Below, in pieces: positions 44,294-54,132 of a stretch of DNA of 64,000 nt; the stretch's first letter is position 1; every line of letters begins with the position of its first letter. Origin of the DNA: Enterococcus sp. MMGLQ5-1. GTDB taxonomy: Bacteria; Bacillota; Bacilli; Lactobacillales; Streptococcaceae. The stretch lies in assembly GCF_013155265.1 (NCBI RefSeq), contig NZ_JABJXU010000008.1, positions 1 through 64,000 of the forward strand, in the 5' to 3' direction. A program made the position numbers and the translations under genes. The notes beneath the pieces were generated by a model. That model was not told where the DNA came from. It did no database searches and worked only from the letters and a program-made list of their open reading frames with translations.

Positions 44294-46486
44294 ATGATGA
44301 TATTAGAGAAAACAAAAAAAACAAATGAAGAGAAGGACATTAAGGTAATTAAGCGTGACGGGCGTTTAGTTGATTTCGATGCCTCTAAAATTTACGATGC
44401 TTTATATAAAGCATTGGAAACGGCGATTGGGTCGGTTGATTCAATTCGTCATCAGCAGCTTCAGAATATTACGGATTCAGTTGTTGCCGAGATTTATGAG
44501 CGCTTTGAGAAAAATGTCAAAATTTATGAAATTCAAAATATTGTTGAGCATGTTTTGCTTGAATATAATCATTATGATCTGGCAGAGGAATATATAAATT
44601 ATCGAACAAAGCGTGATTTTTCACGTTCAAAGGCAACAGATATTAATTTTACGATTGGTAAATTAATATCTAAGGATCAGGCGGTGGTCAATGAAAATGC
44701 TAATAAGGATAGCGATGTTTTTAATACACAGCGTGATTTAACGGCAGGGATTGTTGGCAAGTCAATTGGTTTAAAAATGTTACCACCTCATGTAGCAAAT
44801 GCGCATCAAAAGGGTGAAATTCATTATCATGACTTAGATTACCATCCATATACGCCAATGACAAATTGCTGTCTAATCGACTTTAAGGGGATGCTGAATA
44901 ACGGCTTTAAAATTGGAAACGCTGATGTTGAACCACCAAAATCCATTCAAACGGCAACGGCACAAATTTCACAAATTATTGCCAATGTAGCCTCTAGTCA
45001 ATATGGTGGCTGTTCAGCAGATAGAGTAGATGAATTATTGGCACCCTTTGCGGCAAAAAATTATCAAAAGCATTTAGAAGATGCTAAGGAATGGATTTTA
45101 CCAGAAAAACAAGAAGACTATGCGCGGACAAAGACTAAAAAGGACATCTATGATGCGATGCAAAGTTTGGAGTATGAAATAAATACATTATTTACTTCAA
45201 ACGGTCAGACACCATTTACTTCATTAGGCTTTGGTCTTGGTACTTCGTGGTTTGAGCGTGAAATACAACGTGCCATTTTAGAAATCAGAATCAAAGGGCT
45301 CGGTAGCGAACATCGAACAGCGATTTTCCCTAAATTAATTTTTACGTTGAAGCGTGGTTTGAATATGGCAGCTTCTGATCCAAACTATGATATCAAAGCA
45401 TTAGCCTTGGAATGTGCGACTAAACGGATGTATCCTGATATTTTAAGCTATGACAAAATTGTCGAATTGACAGGCTCCTTTAAGGTGCCAATGGGCTGTC
45501 GCTCTTTCTTACAAGGCTGGAAGGATAGTAATGGTGTAGAGGTTAATTCAGGCCGAATGAATTTAGGTGTTGTCACGCTAAACTTACCAAGAATCGCCTT
45601 AGAGTCGAATGGTGATTCGCAAAAATTCTGGAAAATCCTAAATGAGCGTTTAGAAGTTTTAAAGGATGCTTTAGTTTATCGTGTTGAGCGTTGCAAGGAA
45701 GCAACACCAGCCAATGCGCCCATTTTATATCAATATGGTGCCTTTGGCAGACGTTTGAATAAATCTGAGTCGGTTAATGAACTCTTTAAAAATAAACGTG
45801 CAACGGTTTCAATGGGCTATATTGGTTTATATGAAGCCGCAACTGCCTTTTATGGTGGTGAATGGGAGCAAAATCCAGAGGCCAAGCAATTTACGATTGA
45901 AATCTTAAGCTTGATGAAAGCAATGGCAGATCAATGGGGCGATGAGTATGGCTATCATTTCTCTGTCTATTCAACACCTTCAGAATCCTTAACGGATCGT
46001 TTCTGCCGTTTGGATACTGAAAAATTTGGTTTGGTTAAGGATATTACAGATAAGGAATACTATACCAATTCCTTCCACTATGATGTTCGAAAAAATCCAA
46101 CGCCGTTTGAAAAGCTAGATTTTGAAAAGGATTATCCAAAGTATTGCTCGGGTGGCTTTATTCATTATTGTGAGTATCCTGTTTTACAACAAAATCCTAA
46201 GGCTTTAGAGGCAGTTTGGGATTATGCTTATGATCGGGTTGGCTACCTTGGCACAAATACACCGATAGATAAATGCTATGCCTGTGGCTTTGAAGGAGAC
46301 TTTAAGCCAACAGAACGTGGCTTTGAATGTCCAAACTGTGGCAATAATGATCCCAAAACAGTAGATGTTGTAAAGAGAACCTGTGGCTATTTAGGCAATC
46401 CTCAGGCGAGACCAATGGTTCATGGTCGTCATAAGGAAATTTCTAGCCGTGTGAAGCATATGTCTGGTAAAACGGGGAATATGTAA
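44294..46486 (+). CDS. nrdD: Anaerobic ribonucleoside-triphosphate reductase
   Basis: 730 residues. It makes dNTPs without oxygen through a glycyl radical. An ATP-cone (VIKRDGRLVDFDASKIYDAL) occupies the N-terminus. The zinc site uses CYACGF and CPNCG, and the radical Gly is in RTCGYLGNPQARPM near the C-terminus. It is followed by the activase nrdG and preceded by NrdR boxes. Ribosome binding site GAGGGAG; the first of two ATG codons is taken. Confidence 0.97.
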   Translation: MMILEKTKKTNEEKDIKVIKRDGRLVDFDASKIYDALYKALETAIGSVDSIRHQQLQNITDSVVAEIYERFEKNVKIYEIQNIVEHVLLEYNHYDLAEEYINYRTKRDFSRSKATDINFTIGKLISKDQAVVNENANKDSDVFNTQRDLTAGIVGKSIGLKMLPPHVANAHQKGEIHYHDLDYHPYTPMTNCCLIDFKGMLNNGFKIGNADVEPPKSIQTATAQISQIIANVASSQYGGCSADRVDELLAPFAAKNYQKHLEDAKEWILPEKQEDYARTKTKKDIYDAMQSLEYEINTLFTSNGQTPFTSLGFGLGTSWFEREIQRAILEIRIKGLGSEHRTAIFPKLIFTLKRGLNMAASDPNYDIKALALECATKRMYPDILSYDKIVELTGSFKVPMGCRSFLQGWKDSNGVEVNSGRMNLGVVTLNLPRIALESNGDSQKFWKILNERLEVLKDALVYRVERCKEATPANAPILYQYGAFGRRLNKSESVNELFKNKRATVSMGYIGLYEAATAFYGGEWEQNPEAKQFTIEILSLMKAMADQWGDEYGYHFSVYSTPSESLTDRFCRLDTEKFGLVKDITDKEYYTNSFHYDVRKNPTPFEKLDFEKDYPKYCSGGFIHYCEYPVLQQNPKALEAVWDYAYDRVGYLGTNTPIDKCYACGFEGDFKPTERGFECPNCGNNDPKTVDVVKRTCGYLGNPQARPMVHGRHKEISSRVKHMSGKTGNM

Positions 46487-46614
46487 TTAATAATTAACAA
46501 TTAAATGTAGTTTTTTGAAATTGGATGGTCTTTCCTAGTTATCTTTTGGAAGCGACGGTCCTTTTTCAAGCTAAGAGAGTAATTAGTATTAGTTAGGATA
46601 AAGGGGTGGCTTAA

Positions 46615-47214
46615 ATGCGTAATCCAAAACCACAGGAATGGCAAAGTAAGAATTTATCTCAAAATTATATTGCGGACTATAAGGCTTTTAATTTTGTTGA
46701 CGGTGAAGGCGTTCGCAATTCATTATATGTTTCAGGCTGTCCCTTTGCATGCGAGGGCTGCTATAATGTAGCAGCACAAAGCTTTAGATATGGAAAACCT
46801 TATGATGCCACGCTTGAGGCTCAGATTATGAAGGATATGGCCGAGCCTTATGTTCAGGGGTTAACCTTATTAGGTGGCGAGCCTTTTTTAAATACAGATG
46901 TCGTTTTACCTTTGGTGAAGCGAATCAGACAAGAATTGCCTGAAAAAGATATTTGGTCTTGGTCTGGTTATACTTGGGAAGAATTACAATTAGAAACGGC
47001 CGACAAGCAAGAATTACTTTCGCTAATTGATATTTTAGTCGATGGTCGCTTTGAAAAAGATAAAATGAATTTAATGCTACAATTTAGAGGCTCAAGCAAT
47101 CAGAGAATTATCGATGTGAAGCGTTCGTTAAAAGCACATCAGGTTGTAATTTGGGATAAGCTAAATGATGGCGAGCAAAAATATGAGCAGCTACACAAGG
47201 AAAAGCTGATTTAG
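46615..47214 (+). CDS. nrdG: Anaerobic ribonucleotide reductase activating protein
   Basis: 199 residues. Radical-SAM enzyme that generates the glycyl radical on NrdD. The iron-sulphur motif is CPFACEGCYN (CxxxCxxC), and LLGGEPFL is the SAM-binding GGE motif. The ATG follows AAAGGGGTGG, 128 bases after nrdD. Confidence 0.96.
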   Translation: MRNPKPQEWQSKNLSQNYIADYKAFNFVDGEGVRNSLYVSGCPFACEGCYNVAAQSFRYGKPYDATLEAQIMKDMAEPYVQGLTLLGGEPFLNTDVVLPLVKRIRQELPEKDIWSWSGYTWEELQLETADKQELLSLIDILVDGRFEKDKMNLMLQFRGSSNQRIIDVKRSLKAHQVVIWDKLNDGEQKYEQLHKEKLI

Positions 47215-47221
47215 GTGAAAT

Positions 47222-47974
47222 GTGAAAGAAATAGAAACCTTAGGGATTGTCTTGTATAATCGCGACTATAAAGAAAAAGATAAGCTAGTTAAAATATTTA
47301 CTGCTAATGCTGGTAAGCAGATGATTTTCGTTAAGGGGGGAAATGGCGCCCGTTTCCAGTCTAAGGATATGATTCAGCCGATGGCGGTATCGCAATTTGT
47401 ACTTAATTTAAATAGTCAGGGCTTGTCATTTATTAGAACCCACTCTGACACTAAGTTTTTTAGGCAGATTCAATCAGATATTTTTTTAACAGGCTATGTG
47501 ACTTATATGCTTAATTTAGTTGATATGGCAATTGAAGATCGATTGTGCGATCAAGCTTTATTTTCATTCTTATTAGAATCTATCCGCTTAATTGAAGCAG
47601 GGATGGATGCGGAGGTAGTGACTTTTATTTTTGAAATTCAAATTTTGTCACGCTTCGGTATTCATCTTGATTTTGAGCACTGCCAAATTTGTGGTAAAAT
47701 AGCACAGCCATTTGATTTTTCATGGGCGTTACAGGGTGTTGTTTGTCAAAAGCATCAAGAGCAAGGTCTCAATTTAGCCAATGAAGATCCGAATATTCTC
47801 TATTTTCTAGGTCTTTTTGCCAAGGTTGATTTAGCGTTGCTCAATGAAATAAAAATTAAGCCAGAAATGAAGAAAAAAATTAGAATTTTTATTGATTTAA
47901 TTTATGGAGAATATGTTGGCTTAAGCTTAAAAAGCAAAAAATTTATTGATCATATGAATGACTGGTTGAGCTGA
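47222..47974 (+). CDS. recO: DNA repair protein RecO
   Basis: 250 residues. N-terminal OB fold (LGIVLYNRDYKEKDKLVKIFT), helical middle, and a partial zinc motif CQICGKI...GVVCQKH. It loads RecA at single-strand gaps with RecR and RecF. The start is GTG behind AGGTGAAAT, seven bases after nrdG. The terminator overlaps the 3' end of the gene. Confidence 0.92.
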   Translation: MKEIETLGIVLYNRDYKEKDKLVKIFTANAGKQMIFVKGGNGARFQSKDMIQPMAVSQFVLNLNSQGLSFIRTHSDTKFFRQIQSDIFLTGYVTYMLNLVDMAIEDRLCDQALFSFLLESIRLIEAGMDAEVVTFIFEIQILSRFGIHLDFEHCQICGKIAQPFDFSWALQGVVCQKHQEQGLNLANEDPNILYFLGLFAKVDLALLNEIKIKPEMKKKIRIFIDLIYGEYVGLSLKSKKFIDHMNDWLS

Positions 47975-47992
47975 CTCAACTAGTCATTTTTT
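47959..47992 (+). terminator. Rho-independent terminator overlapping the recO stop
   Basis: TGACTGGTTGAG, loop CTGA, CTCAACTAGTCA (one wobble), then six T. Confidence 0.9.
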
Positions 47993-48114
47993 AATTTTTT
48001 ATGATATCATATTTGCTAATCGATTAGGGTTGTAATCGATTAATAAAATGGAAAGGGAAACATTTTTTTAGATTATTTTTGAAGAAAAGGGAAGTATTTT
48101 TTAGGGGGAAGGTA

Positions 48115-48687
48115 ATGAAAGTATTCGCAAGTAGTAAAGAAAATTTGAAGTTGCTCTCAATTTTGGAATTTTTTACACATCGTTCAAGCAGCAGCTTAGA
48201 AAAATTGGCTAATTATTTGGACTATAGTCATAAAACAGTTCGAGCTCAAATTAAGCTACTTAAGCAGCAAATAATTATTTTAGGTTTAATTCAATCATTT
48301 TCATTAGAAATCAAACATTTGAGAGTCTATTTTATCGTACACCACCAATTTGCGTTAATTATTCTAAAAAAAAAATTAATTCATGATTCAAGGGCCTTTG
48401 AATATATGAAGCAAATGATATTACAGGATTCTAGTAACCTCGCTGTTGGCTTTGATTTTTTACTACAACTGGAAAAGGAATTAAAACGCTATCGACTGAC
48501 CTGTAAACGAGGTTACATAAAGGGGAAGGAGGAATGTATTCAAAAATTTATTTATGACTTTATGAAGGTTCATTTAATGGAATATCGTCATAGCTATAGT
48601 CAGTCAATTTATGAATATATTAAAATTAAAATGAACGTCAATTATTTTCCAACTGTCAATCAGCAAGCGATGGCAATTTTTTTTTAA
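48115..48687 (+). pseudogene. Mga-family-like regulator, N-terminal part (frame broken at a T9 tract)
   Basis: 190 codons from an ATG behind GGGGGAAGG. It holds a helix-turn-helix (SLEKLANYLDYSHKTVRAQI) and a helical PRD-like region. The frame ends in a TTTTTTTTT tract as ...AMAIFF-stop. One extra T would continue it as AMAIFFLRREC and run in frame into the downstream part at 48699, giving a 428-residue protein. Mga/AtxA-like proteins of Bacilli have this layout. It may be phase-variable, restored by polymerase slippage, or simply mutated. Confidence 0.6.
48677..48685 (+). repeat. T9 homopolymer at the regulator frameshift
   Basis: Nine consecutive T form the last codons of the upstream frame and the first base of its TAA stop. 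A +1 (or -2) change joins the two frames. Confidence 0.95.
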
Positions 48688-48698
48688 GAAGAGAGTGT

Positions 48699-49400
48699 AT
48701 GCATCGAATTAAGCATTTGCGTCATACAATAGAGTATTTTAAGAAAAATTCCAGTTTTAATCAGTTTTTAAAGCAGCTACAGCCAATTCAAATTTGCTTT
48801 GAATTATCATTGGAAGAAATGAAGTATTTATTTTTATTATTATTAAAGCATGAGGCATTCAGAGAATATTATCAATTTTTTCAGTTTAAGCAGCATTCGC
48901 GTCAAATAGAAAATTTAACACAAACGATTGCAGGTCAATGGCCTCAGCTTAAAGAGGCACTTTATGAGTTACATATTGATCTATTTATTTATGGGCACCA
49001 AACGACTTGTAAAAATAGATTGATTAAGGGAATAGATCAATGGCTTGAAGCTAGTAAGCAATTGCTGCATTTAAAATTGCCCTTTTCTGAAATTCAAAAG
49101 CATTATTGTCGACTTTTTGAGCAGGAAAAAATCAACCCTAAAATTAATATCGGTTTTACGGAGTATGTCTCAAAGTCTGAAATAGATCAATTTAGCCGAA
49201 TTTATGGCGAAATTTTTAATTTTGATTTTTTTTATCTGCCCTTTGATGATAAAGTAGATTTATTAATATCTAAGGTCGAAAATAATTTTAGCCAGTTTCA
49301 ATTTGATAAGCAAATTTTTATTGAGCAGCTAGAATGTCCATTTGAACGAAAAAAAATTACACAGATGCTGATTTTAATTTTCCAAAGTAAGCGTTTGTGA
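48699..49400 (+). pseudogene. Mga-family-like regulator, C-terminal part
   Basis: 233 codons from ATG, 12 bases after the stop of the N-terminal part. It continues the helical PRD-like region and ends with an EIIB-like fold (KINIGFTEYVSKSEIDQF...LISKVENN). It lacks a DNA-binding domain. GAAGAGAG upstream could allow separate initiation, so a stand-alone protein cannot be excluded. Confidence 0.6.
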
Positions 49401-49424
49401 TAGAATGAAATGGGGGTATACAAA

Positions 49425-49928
49425 ATGACTTTTAAAAAACTCGAAGTACCGACGGCATCCATTACGGATGTAAAAAAATCACCTACAGAAGTATTTAAGA
49501 TTGCTGAACAAACTCAAACGGGTGTTTATATTTTTAATCGAGAAAAAGTTGCTGGTGTAATGATTAGCCAAGCTCAATACGAAATCTTGGTTGGTCAGCT
49601 GCAGGGCGATTTAGAATTACCTAAAAGGGCATCAAAGGAAGTAGCGCCAGAGCAGTCTATGAAAGAAAAGACTTTTAAAAGTCTTGAAGCTGAAAAAGTT
49701 TTTAAAAAGTTTTCTCATCATTCTTTTACACTGAAAGCCTTAGATGATGAGCTTGTTGACTTAGGCTTCATCACTAAAAAGTCCAGCTATGGTGGCACTA
49801 ATCTCATGGAAAATGAGCTGATGGCTTCTGAGCAGCTAGCTTATCGCAATCGGAGTAGTTCACAGTGTTTGCTACTTTCGCTAATTCCAGAGTCAGCTAC
49901 ACATTTCAGAATTGCCGATGTTCAATAA
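49425..49928 (+). CDS. Phd/YefM-like antitoxin-domain protein without a toxin
   Basis: 167 residues. The first 60 (ITDVKKSPTEVFKIAEQTQTG and VYIFNREKVAGVMISQAQYE) form a Phd/YefM antitoxin fold, which binds DNA as a dimer. The remaining 100 residues are unlike toxin-binding tails and I do not recognise them. No Doc- or YoeB-like toxin is adjacent. The ATG at 49425 follows GGGGGTATACAAA. Possibly a domesticated DNA-binding protein. Confidence 0.7.
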   Translation: MTFKKLEVPTASITDVKKSPTEVFKIAEQTQTGVYIFNREKVAGVMISQAQYEILVGQLQGDLELPKRASKEVAPEQSMKEKTFKSLEAEKVFKKFSHHSFTLKALDDELVDLGFITKKSSYGGTNLMENELMASEQLAYRNRSSSQCLLLSLIPESATHFRIADVQ

Positions 49929-50013
49929 TTTATGATGTTCAATAATTTATAATAATAATCCGGTACTCAGTTTGGTTAATTTTTAAGCTGAGTGCTCTGG
50001 ATTTTTATTTTAG

Positions 50014-50022
50014 TGATATACT
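50014..50022 (+). promoter_or_regulatory. Extended -10 promoter of murD
   Basis: TGATATACT (TGn plus TATACT), about 50 bases before the murD start. No good -35 is seen, which fits an extended -10. Confidence 0.5.
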
Positions 50023-50070
50023 AATTTATTAATTAATTTAAATGGAGTAAACAAGAAAGAGGCTGTCATT

Positions 50071-51441
50071 GTGAAGCAAATCACTGATTATAAAAATAAA
50101 AAAATATTAGTTTTAGGTCTCGCTAAAAGCGGGTTTGGTGCTGCAAAGCTATTAAATGATTTAGGCGCCTTGGTAACAGTAAACGATGGCAAGCCCCTCG
50201 CTGACAATCCACAGGCGCAGGATTTAATGACACTTGGTATTCGAGTGATTACAGGCTCTCATCCATTAGAATTATTAGACGAGTCGTTTGATTTAATGGT
50301 CAAAAATCCCGGGATTCCATATAGCAATCCCATGATTAAGCGAGCGATTGAAAAGCAAATGCCAGTCATCACCGAGGTTGAGCTTGCCTATCGAGTTTGT
50401 GAGGGCGATATTATCGGAATTACTGGTACTAATGGTAAAACAACGACAACTACGATGATTGGCGAGATCATTAACGCTAGTGGTCGTATTGGAGCGCTTG
50501 CCGGTAATATTGGTTTCCCAGCAAGTATTGTTGCTGAAAACGTTAAATCAGACGAATATATGGTAACTGAATTATCGAGCTTTCAATTAATGGGTATCCA
50601 AAAATTTAGACCTAATATTGCAGTGATTACCAATATCTTTTCTGCTCATCTAGATTATCACGGTACGCGCGAAGCCTATGTAGCAGCGAAATGGCGTATT
50701 CAGGAAAATCAAGATTCAGATGATTTTTTAGTAATTAATTATAATCAGGCAGAATTGCGTCAGCTGGCTGAAAAAGCGCAAGCTCAGGTGATTCCGTTTT
50801 CAACCGTGGAACGTGTAGAAGGTGCCTATCTTGAGGCTGGTAATTTATTTTATAAGGCTGAAAAAATTATGCCAGCAAATGATTTAGGTGTACCTGGACA
50901 GCATAATATTGAGAATGCCCTTGCTGCTATTGCTGTCGCCAAGCTAATCGGTATTGATAATGCAGAGATTAAAAGAACGCTCTCTACGTTTAGTGGGGTT
51001 AAGCATCGGACGCAATACTTGGGACAAGTCAGGGGCATTCGTTTTTATAATGACTCTAAGGCAACAAATATTTTGGCAACAGAACGTGCTCTAAGCGGCT
51101 TTAATAATGAAAAAGTATTTTTATTAGCTGGTGGCTTAGATCGAGGGAATTCGTTTGATGAGCTAGTCGAGGCAATTCGAGGCTTAAAAGGTCTATTTGT
51201 TTTTGGAGAAACAAAGGAAAAACTAGCTGAAGCAGCTAAGAAGGCTGGTATTTCACAGGTCAAGCAATTTGCTAGTTTAACTGAGGCGACTGATTATGCT
51301 TACAGCTTAGCTCAACCTGAGGATACAATCTTATTATCACCTGCTAATGCAAGCTGGGATCAGTATAAAACCTTTGAAATTCGAGGTGAGGAATTTATTA
51401 GTCTTTTTGAAAAGTATAAAGAGCAAGCGGAAGTATTATAG
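50071..51441 (+). CDS. murD: UDP-N-acetylmuramoylalanine-D-glutamate ligase
   Basis: 456 residues. It adds D-Glu to UDP-MurNAc-L-Ala in the cytoplasm. [15 protein letters not shown] binds [17 protein letters not shown] and FYNDSKATN are Mur-ligase signatures. The start is GTG with AAAGAGG upstream. Followed by murG, as in the dcw cluster. Confidence 0.97.
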   Translation: MKQITDYKNKKILVLGLAKSGFGAAKLLNDLGALVTVNDGKPLADNPQAQDLMTLGIRVITGSHPLELLDESFDLMVKNPGIPYSNPMIKRAIEKQMPVITEVELAYRVCEGDIIGITGTNGKTTTTTMIGEIINASGRIGALAGNIGFPASIVAENVKSDEYMVTELSSFQLMGIQKFRPNIAVITNIFSAHLDYHGTREAYVAAKWRIQENQDSDDFLVINYNQAELRQLAEKAQAQVIPFSTVERVEGAYLEAGNLFYKAEKIMPANDLGVPGQHNIENALAAIAVAKLIGIDNAEIKRTLSTFSGVKHRTQYLGQVRGIRFYNDSKATNILATERALSGFNNEKVFLLAGGLDRGNSFDELVEAIRGLKGLFVFGETKEKLAEAAKKAGISQVKQFASLTEATDYAYSLAQPEDTILLSPANASWDQYKTFEIRGEEFISLFEKYKEQAEVL

Positions 51442-51557
51442 TATAAAGTAAGTCAGCATCAGAATTTAGCTTTGCCAGCATGGGCAGCCCTAAGGCAGCC
51501 TTGCTTTTAGGCCTAGGCGGAAAGTTCTCGAGCTTTTTAGAAAAGGAATTGATTAAT

Positions 51558-52649
51558 ATGCGAATTTTAGTTACGGGTGGTGGAACTGGTGGACATATCT
51601 ATCCAGCACTTGCATTTATTAACTATGTAAAAAAAACATATCCTGATACGGTATTTTTATATGTGGGTACCGACAAGGGATTGGAGCAAAAGATAGTGCC
51701 TAAGGCCGGCATTCCATTTAAAAAAATTGAAATTCAAGGCTTTCGCCGATCTCTTAGCCCAGAAAATTTAAAGACAGTATATCTTTTTTTAAAAAGTCTT
51801 CATCATGCTAAAAAAATCATTCAAGAATTTAAGCCTGATGTTGTGATTGGGACAGGTGGCTACGTATCTGCGCCAATGGTTTATTCAGCAGCTAAATTAA
51901 GAATTCCAACTATCATTCATGAGCAAAATAGTGTCGTTGGAGTTACCAATAAATTCTTGAGCCGATACGTCAGTCGAATTGCGATTAGCTTTAAAGAGGC
52001 AGCAGTAGCGTTTCCAAAGGAAAAGGTTATTTTAACTGGAAATCCTCGTGCTCAGGATGTGGCCGAAACGCCAAAAACAAAGGTACTTGAAAATTATGGA
52101 CTTGATGCCAGTCGTAAAACGGTTGTTGTTTTCGGTGGCTCCAGAGGTGCATTGAAAATTAATCAAGCAATTGTCGCTGCCATTCCAGAGCTTGATCGCT
52201 TTGATTATCAATTGCTGTATGCTTCAGGAGAGCGCTATTTTGATGAGTTTAAAGCTGATTTCGAACGGGCAAATCAATTGAGTAATGTTAAAATTGTACC
52301 TTATATTGACGATATGCTAGATGTTTTAGCAAGTGCCAGTCTGTTAGTAGGTCGTGCCGGCGCTACAACGATTGCCGAATTTACAAGCTTAGGCTTGCCT
52401 GCCATCTTGATTCCTAGCCCATATGTAACAGCAGATCATCAAACAAAAAATGCGGAAAGCTTGGTGAAGGCTGGCGCTGTTAAAATGATTAAGGATAGCG
52501 AATTAACAGGGCGTAGCCTAATTGATTTGATTAATCAGGTGTTAAGTGATGAAGATGAATATCAAAAAATGTCAGAGGCCTGCTTGTCAGAGGGACATCC
52601 TCAGGCCTCAGCTGAGCTGCTGGCGATAGTTCAGCAGCTAATTAGCTAG
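51558..52649 (+). CDS. murG: UDP-GlcNAc:lipid I N-acetylglucosaminyltransferase
   Basis: 363 residues. It makes lipid II at the inner face of the membrane. [20 protein letters not shown] is the N-terminal signature, [13 protein letters not shown] and [11 protein letters not shown] are donor-binding motifs. The ATG at 51558 is chosen because MurG proteins begin with this motif and AAAAGG lies upstream; an in-frame ATG 78 bases earlier would add an unusual extension. Confidence 0.97.
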   Translation: MRILVTGGGTGGHIYPALAFINYVKKTYPDTVFLYVGTDKGLEQKIVPKAGIPFKKIEIQGFRRSLSPENLKTVYLFLKSLHHAKKIIQEFKPDVVIGTGGYVSAPMVYSAAKLRIPTIIHEQNSVVGVTNKFLSRYVSRIAISFKEAAVAFPKEKVILTGNPRAQDVAETPKTKVLENYGLDASRKTVVVFGGSRGALKINQAIVAAIPELDRFDYQLLYASGERYFDEFKADFERANQLSNVKIVPYIDDMLDVLASASLLVGRAGATTIAEFTSLGLPAILIPSPYVTADHQTKNAESLVKAGAVKMIKDSELTGRSLIDLINQVLSDEDEYQKMSEACLSEGHPQASAELLAIVQQLIS

Positions 52650-52673
52650 ATACAGAAAAAGAGGAGGTTATTA

Positions 52674-53501
52674 ATGCCTGAATTACCAGAGGTTGAAGCA
52701 GTCAAAGAAGGACTTAATCAGTTAGTTCATCATAAAACCATTCAATCAATTGAGGTTTTATGGGATAACCTAATCCTTGGCGATACCGTTCTATTTAAAG
52801 AAATGTTAATTAATCAACAAATTGAATCAGTTGCTCGAAGAGGCAAGTTTTTAATTATTAATTTAACTGACTACCAGCTGATCAGTCATTTGAGAATGGA
52901 AGGTAAATATGATTATTATCGTGCTGAAATCCCAGCAAATAAGCATAATCATGTATTCTTTCATTTTACTGATGGTACAAGTCTAGTTTATAATGATGTC
53001 CGAAAATTCGGTCGATTACAATTGGTTAATAAGGGTATGGCGCTAAAGCAACCCAATCTGAGAAAGCTCGGACCTGAGCCTTTAGGTGAAGCGTTTACCT
53101 TGAGCTACTTTAGCCATGCTTTAAAAAAGTCTCGTGGTCTTTTAAAGCCTGTTTTACTAGCGCAAAACGTTGTAGTTGGGCTGGGTAATATCTATGTGGA
53201 TGAAAGCTTATGGCAGGCTCAGCTTCATCCTAAGCTTGAAGCTAGTCATTTAACGAATAAGCAATATCAAAAGCTACACCATGCAATCATTTCTGTTTTA
53301 GCTCTTGCTGTTGAAATGGGCGGATCAACGATTCGGACCTATAAGAACGCGCTCGGAGAGGCTGGAAAATTTCAGCAGCAATTAAATGTTTATGGTCGAA
53401 CAGGCTTACCTTGTCATCGTTGCGGCACGCCAATTGAAAAAATCAAACTTGGTGGCAGAGGGACACATTTTTGTCCGCATTGCCAACAACTGAAGGCCTA
53501 G
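52674..53501 (+). CDS. fpg: Formamidopyrimidine-DNA glycosylase
   Basis: 275 residues. It removes 8-oxoguanine and other oxidised bases. The catalytic N-terminus PELPEVEAV, the helix-two-turn-helix around VVGLGNIYVDE and the C-terminal zinc finger CHRCGTPIEK...FCPHCQ are complete. Ribosome binding site GGAGG. Followed by coaE, a frequent pair in Bacilli. Confidence 0.96.
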   Translation: MPELPEVEAVKEGLNQLVHHKTIQSIEVLWDNLILGDTVLFKEMLINQQIESVARRGKFLIINLTDYQLISHLRMEGKYDYYRAEIPANKHNHVFFHFTDGTSLVYNDVRKFGRLQLVNKGMALKQPNLRKLGPEPLGEAFTLSYFSHALKKSRGLLKPVLLAQNVVVGLGNIYVDESLWQAQLHPKLEASHLTNKQYQKLHHAIISVLALAVEMGGSTIRTYKNALGEAGKFQQQLNVYGRTGLPCHRCGTPIEKIKLGGRGTHFCPHCQQLKA

Positions 53502-53541
53502 TAATTTCTATGATTATATTTGACAGATGAACGGAGGTCTT

Positions 53542-54132
53542 ATGGTTTATTGTGTCGGTTTAACAGGTGGCATCGCTACTGGTAAGTCAACAGTTGCTCA
53601 AATTATAGCTGAATACTATCCGGTTATTGATGCGGATCAAATAGTTTTTGAAATGCAGCAAAAGGGTGGTCAAGCGCTAGAATTAATTGTTGGGCAATGG
53701 GGTACTGGTGTTTTGACAGAAGCTGGGGCATTGGATCGCACCGAACTGGGCAGTATTATTTTTAGTGACGCTGCTGAACGTAAAAAATTGGACGAATTAC
53801 TTGATCCGCTAATCCGTTCTGAAATCAGCAATCAAATTGCTAAGCATCAAAGCGAAGACTTGGTCTTTGTTGATATTCCACTTTTATATGAGCAAAGCTA
53901 TCAGGATTTATTTAAAGAGATTTGGGTTGTTTATTTACCAGAGTCGATTCAGTTGGAACGCCTGATGCGGCGTGATCATTTAGCTGATTTCAAGGCCAAG
54001 CAAAGAATCGCTTCACAGCTTCCGATTGAAGTAAAGGCAACATTAGCAGATGTAGTGATTGATAATTCAAAATCACTGACCGAAACCAGATCAGCTGTTA
54101 TGGCTGAATTAGAAAGATTGGAGGCGTATTAA
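53542..54132 (+). CDS. coaE: Dephospho-CoA kinase
   Basis: 196 residues. Last step of CoA synthesis. P-loop GLTGGIATGKST, and VIDADQIVFEM and FVDIPLLYE are family motifs. The ATG at 53542 follows GGAGGTCTT; an ATG five codons earlier contains that ribosome binding site and is therefore rejected. Its stop overlaps the start of the MFS gene. Confidence 0.95.
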   Translation: MVYCVGLTGGIATGKSTVAQIIAEYYPVIDADQIVFEMQQKGGQALELIVGQWGTGVLTEAGALDRTELGSIIFSDAAERKKLDELLDPLIRSEISNQIAKHQSEDLVFVDIPLLYEQSYQDLFKEIWVVYLPESIQLERLMRRDHLADFKAKQRIASQLPIEVKATLADVVIDNSKSLTETRSAVMAELERLEAY

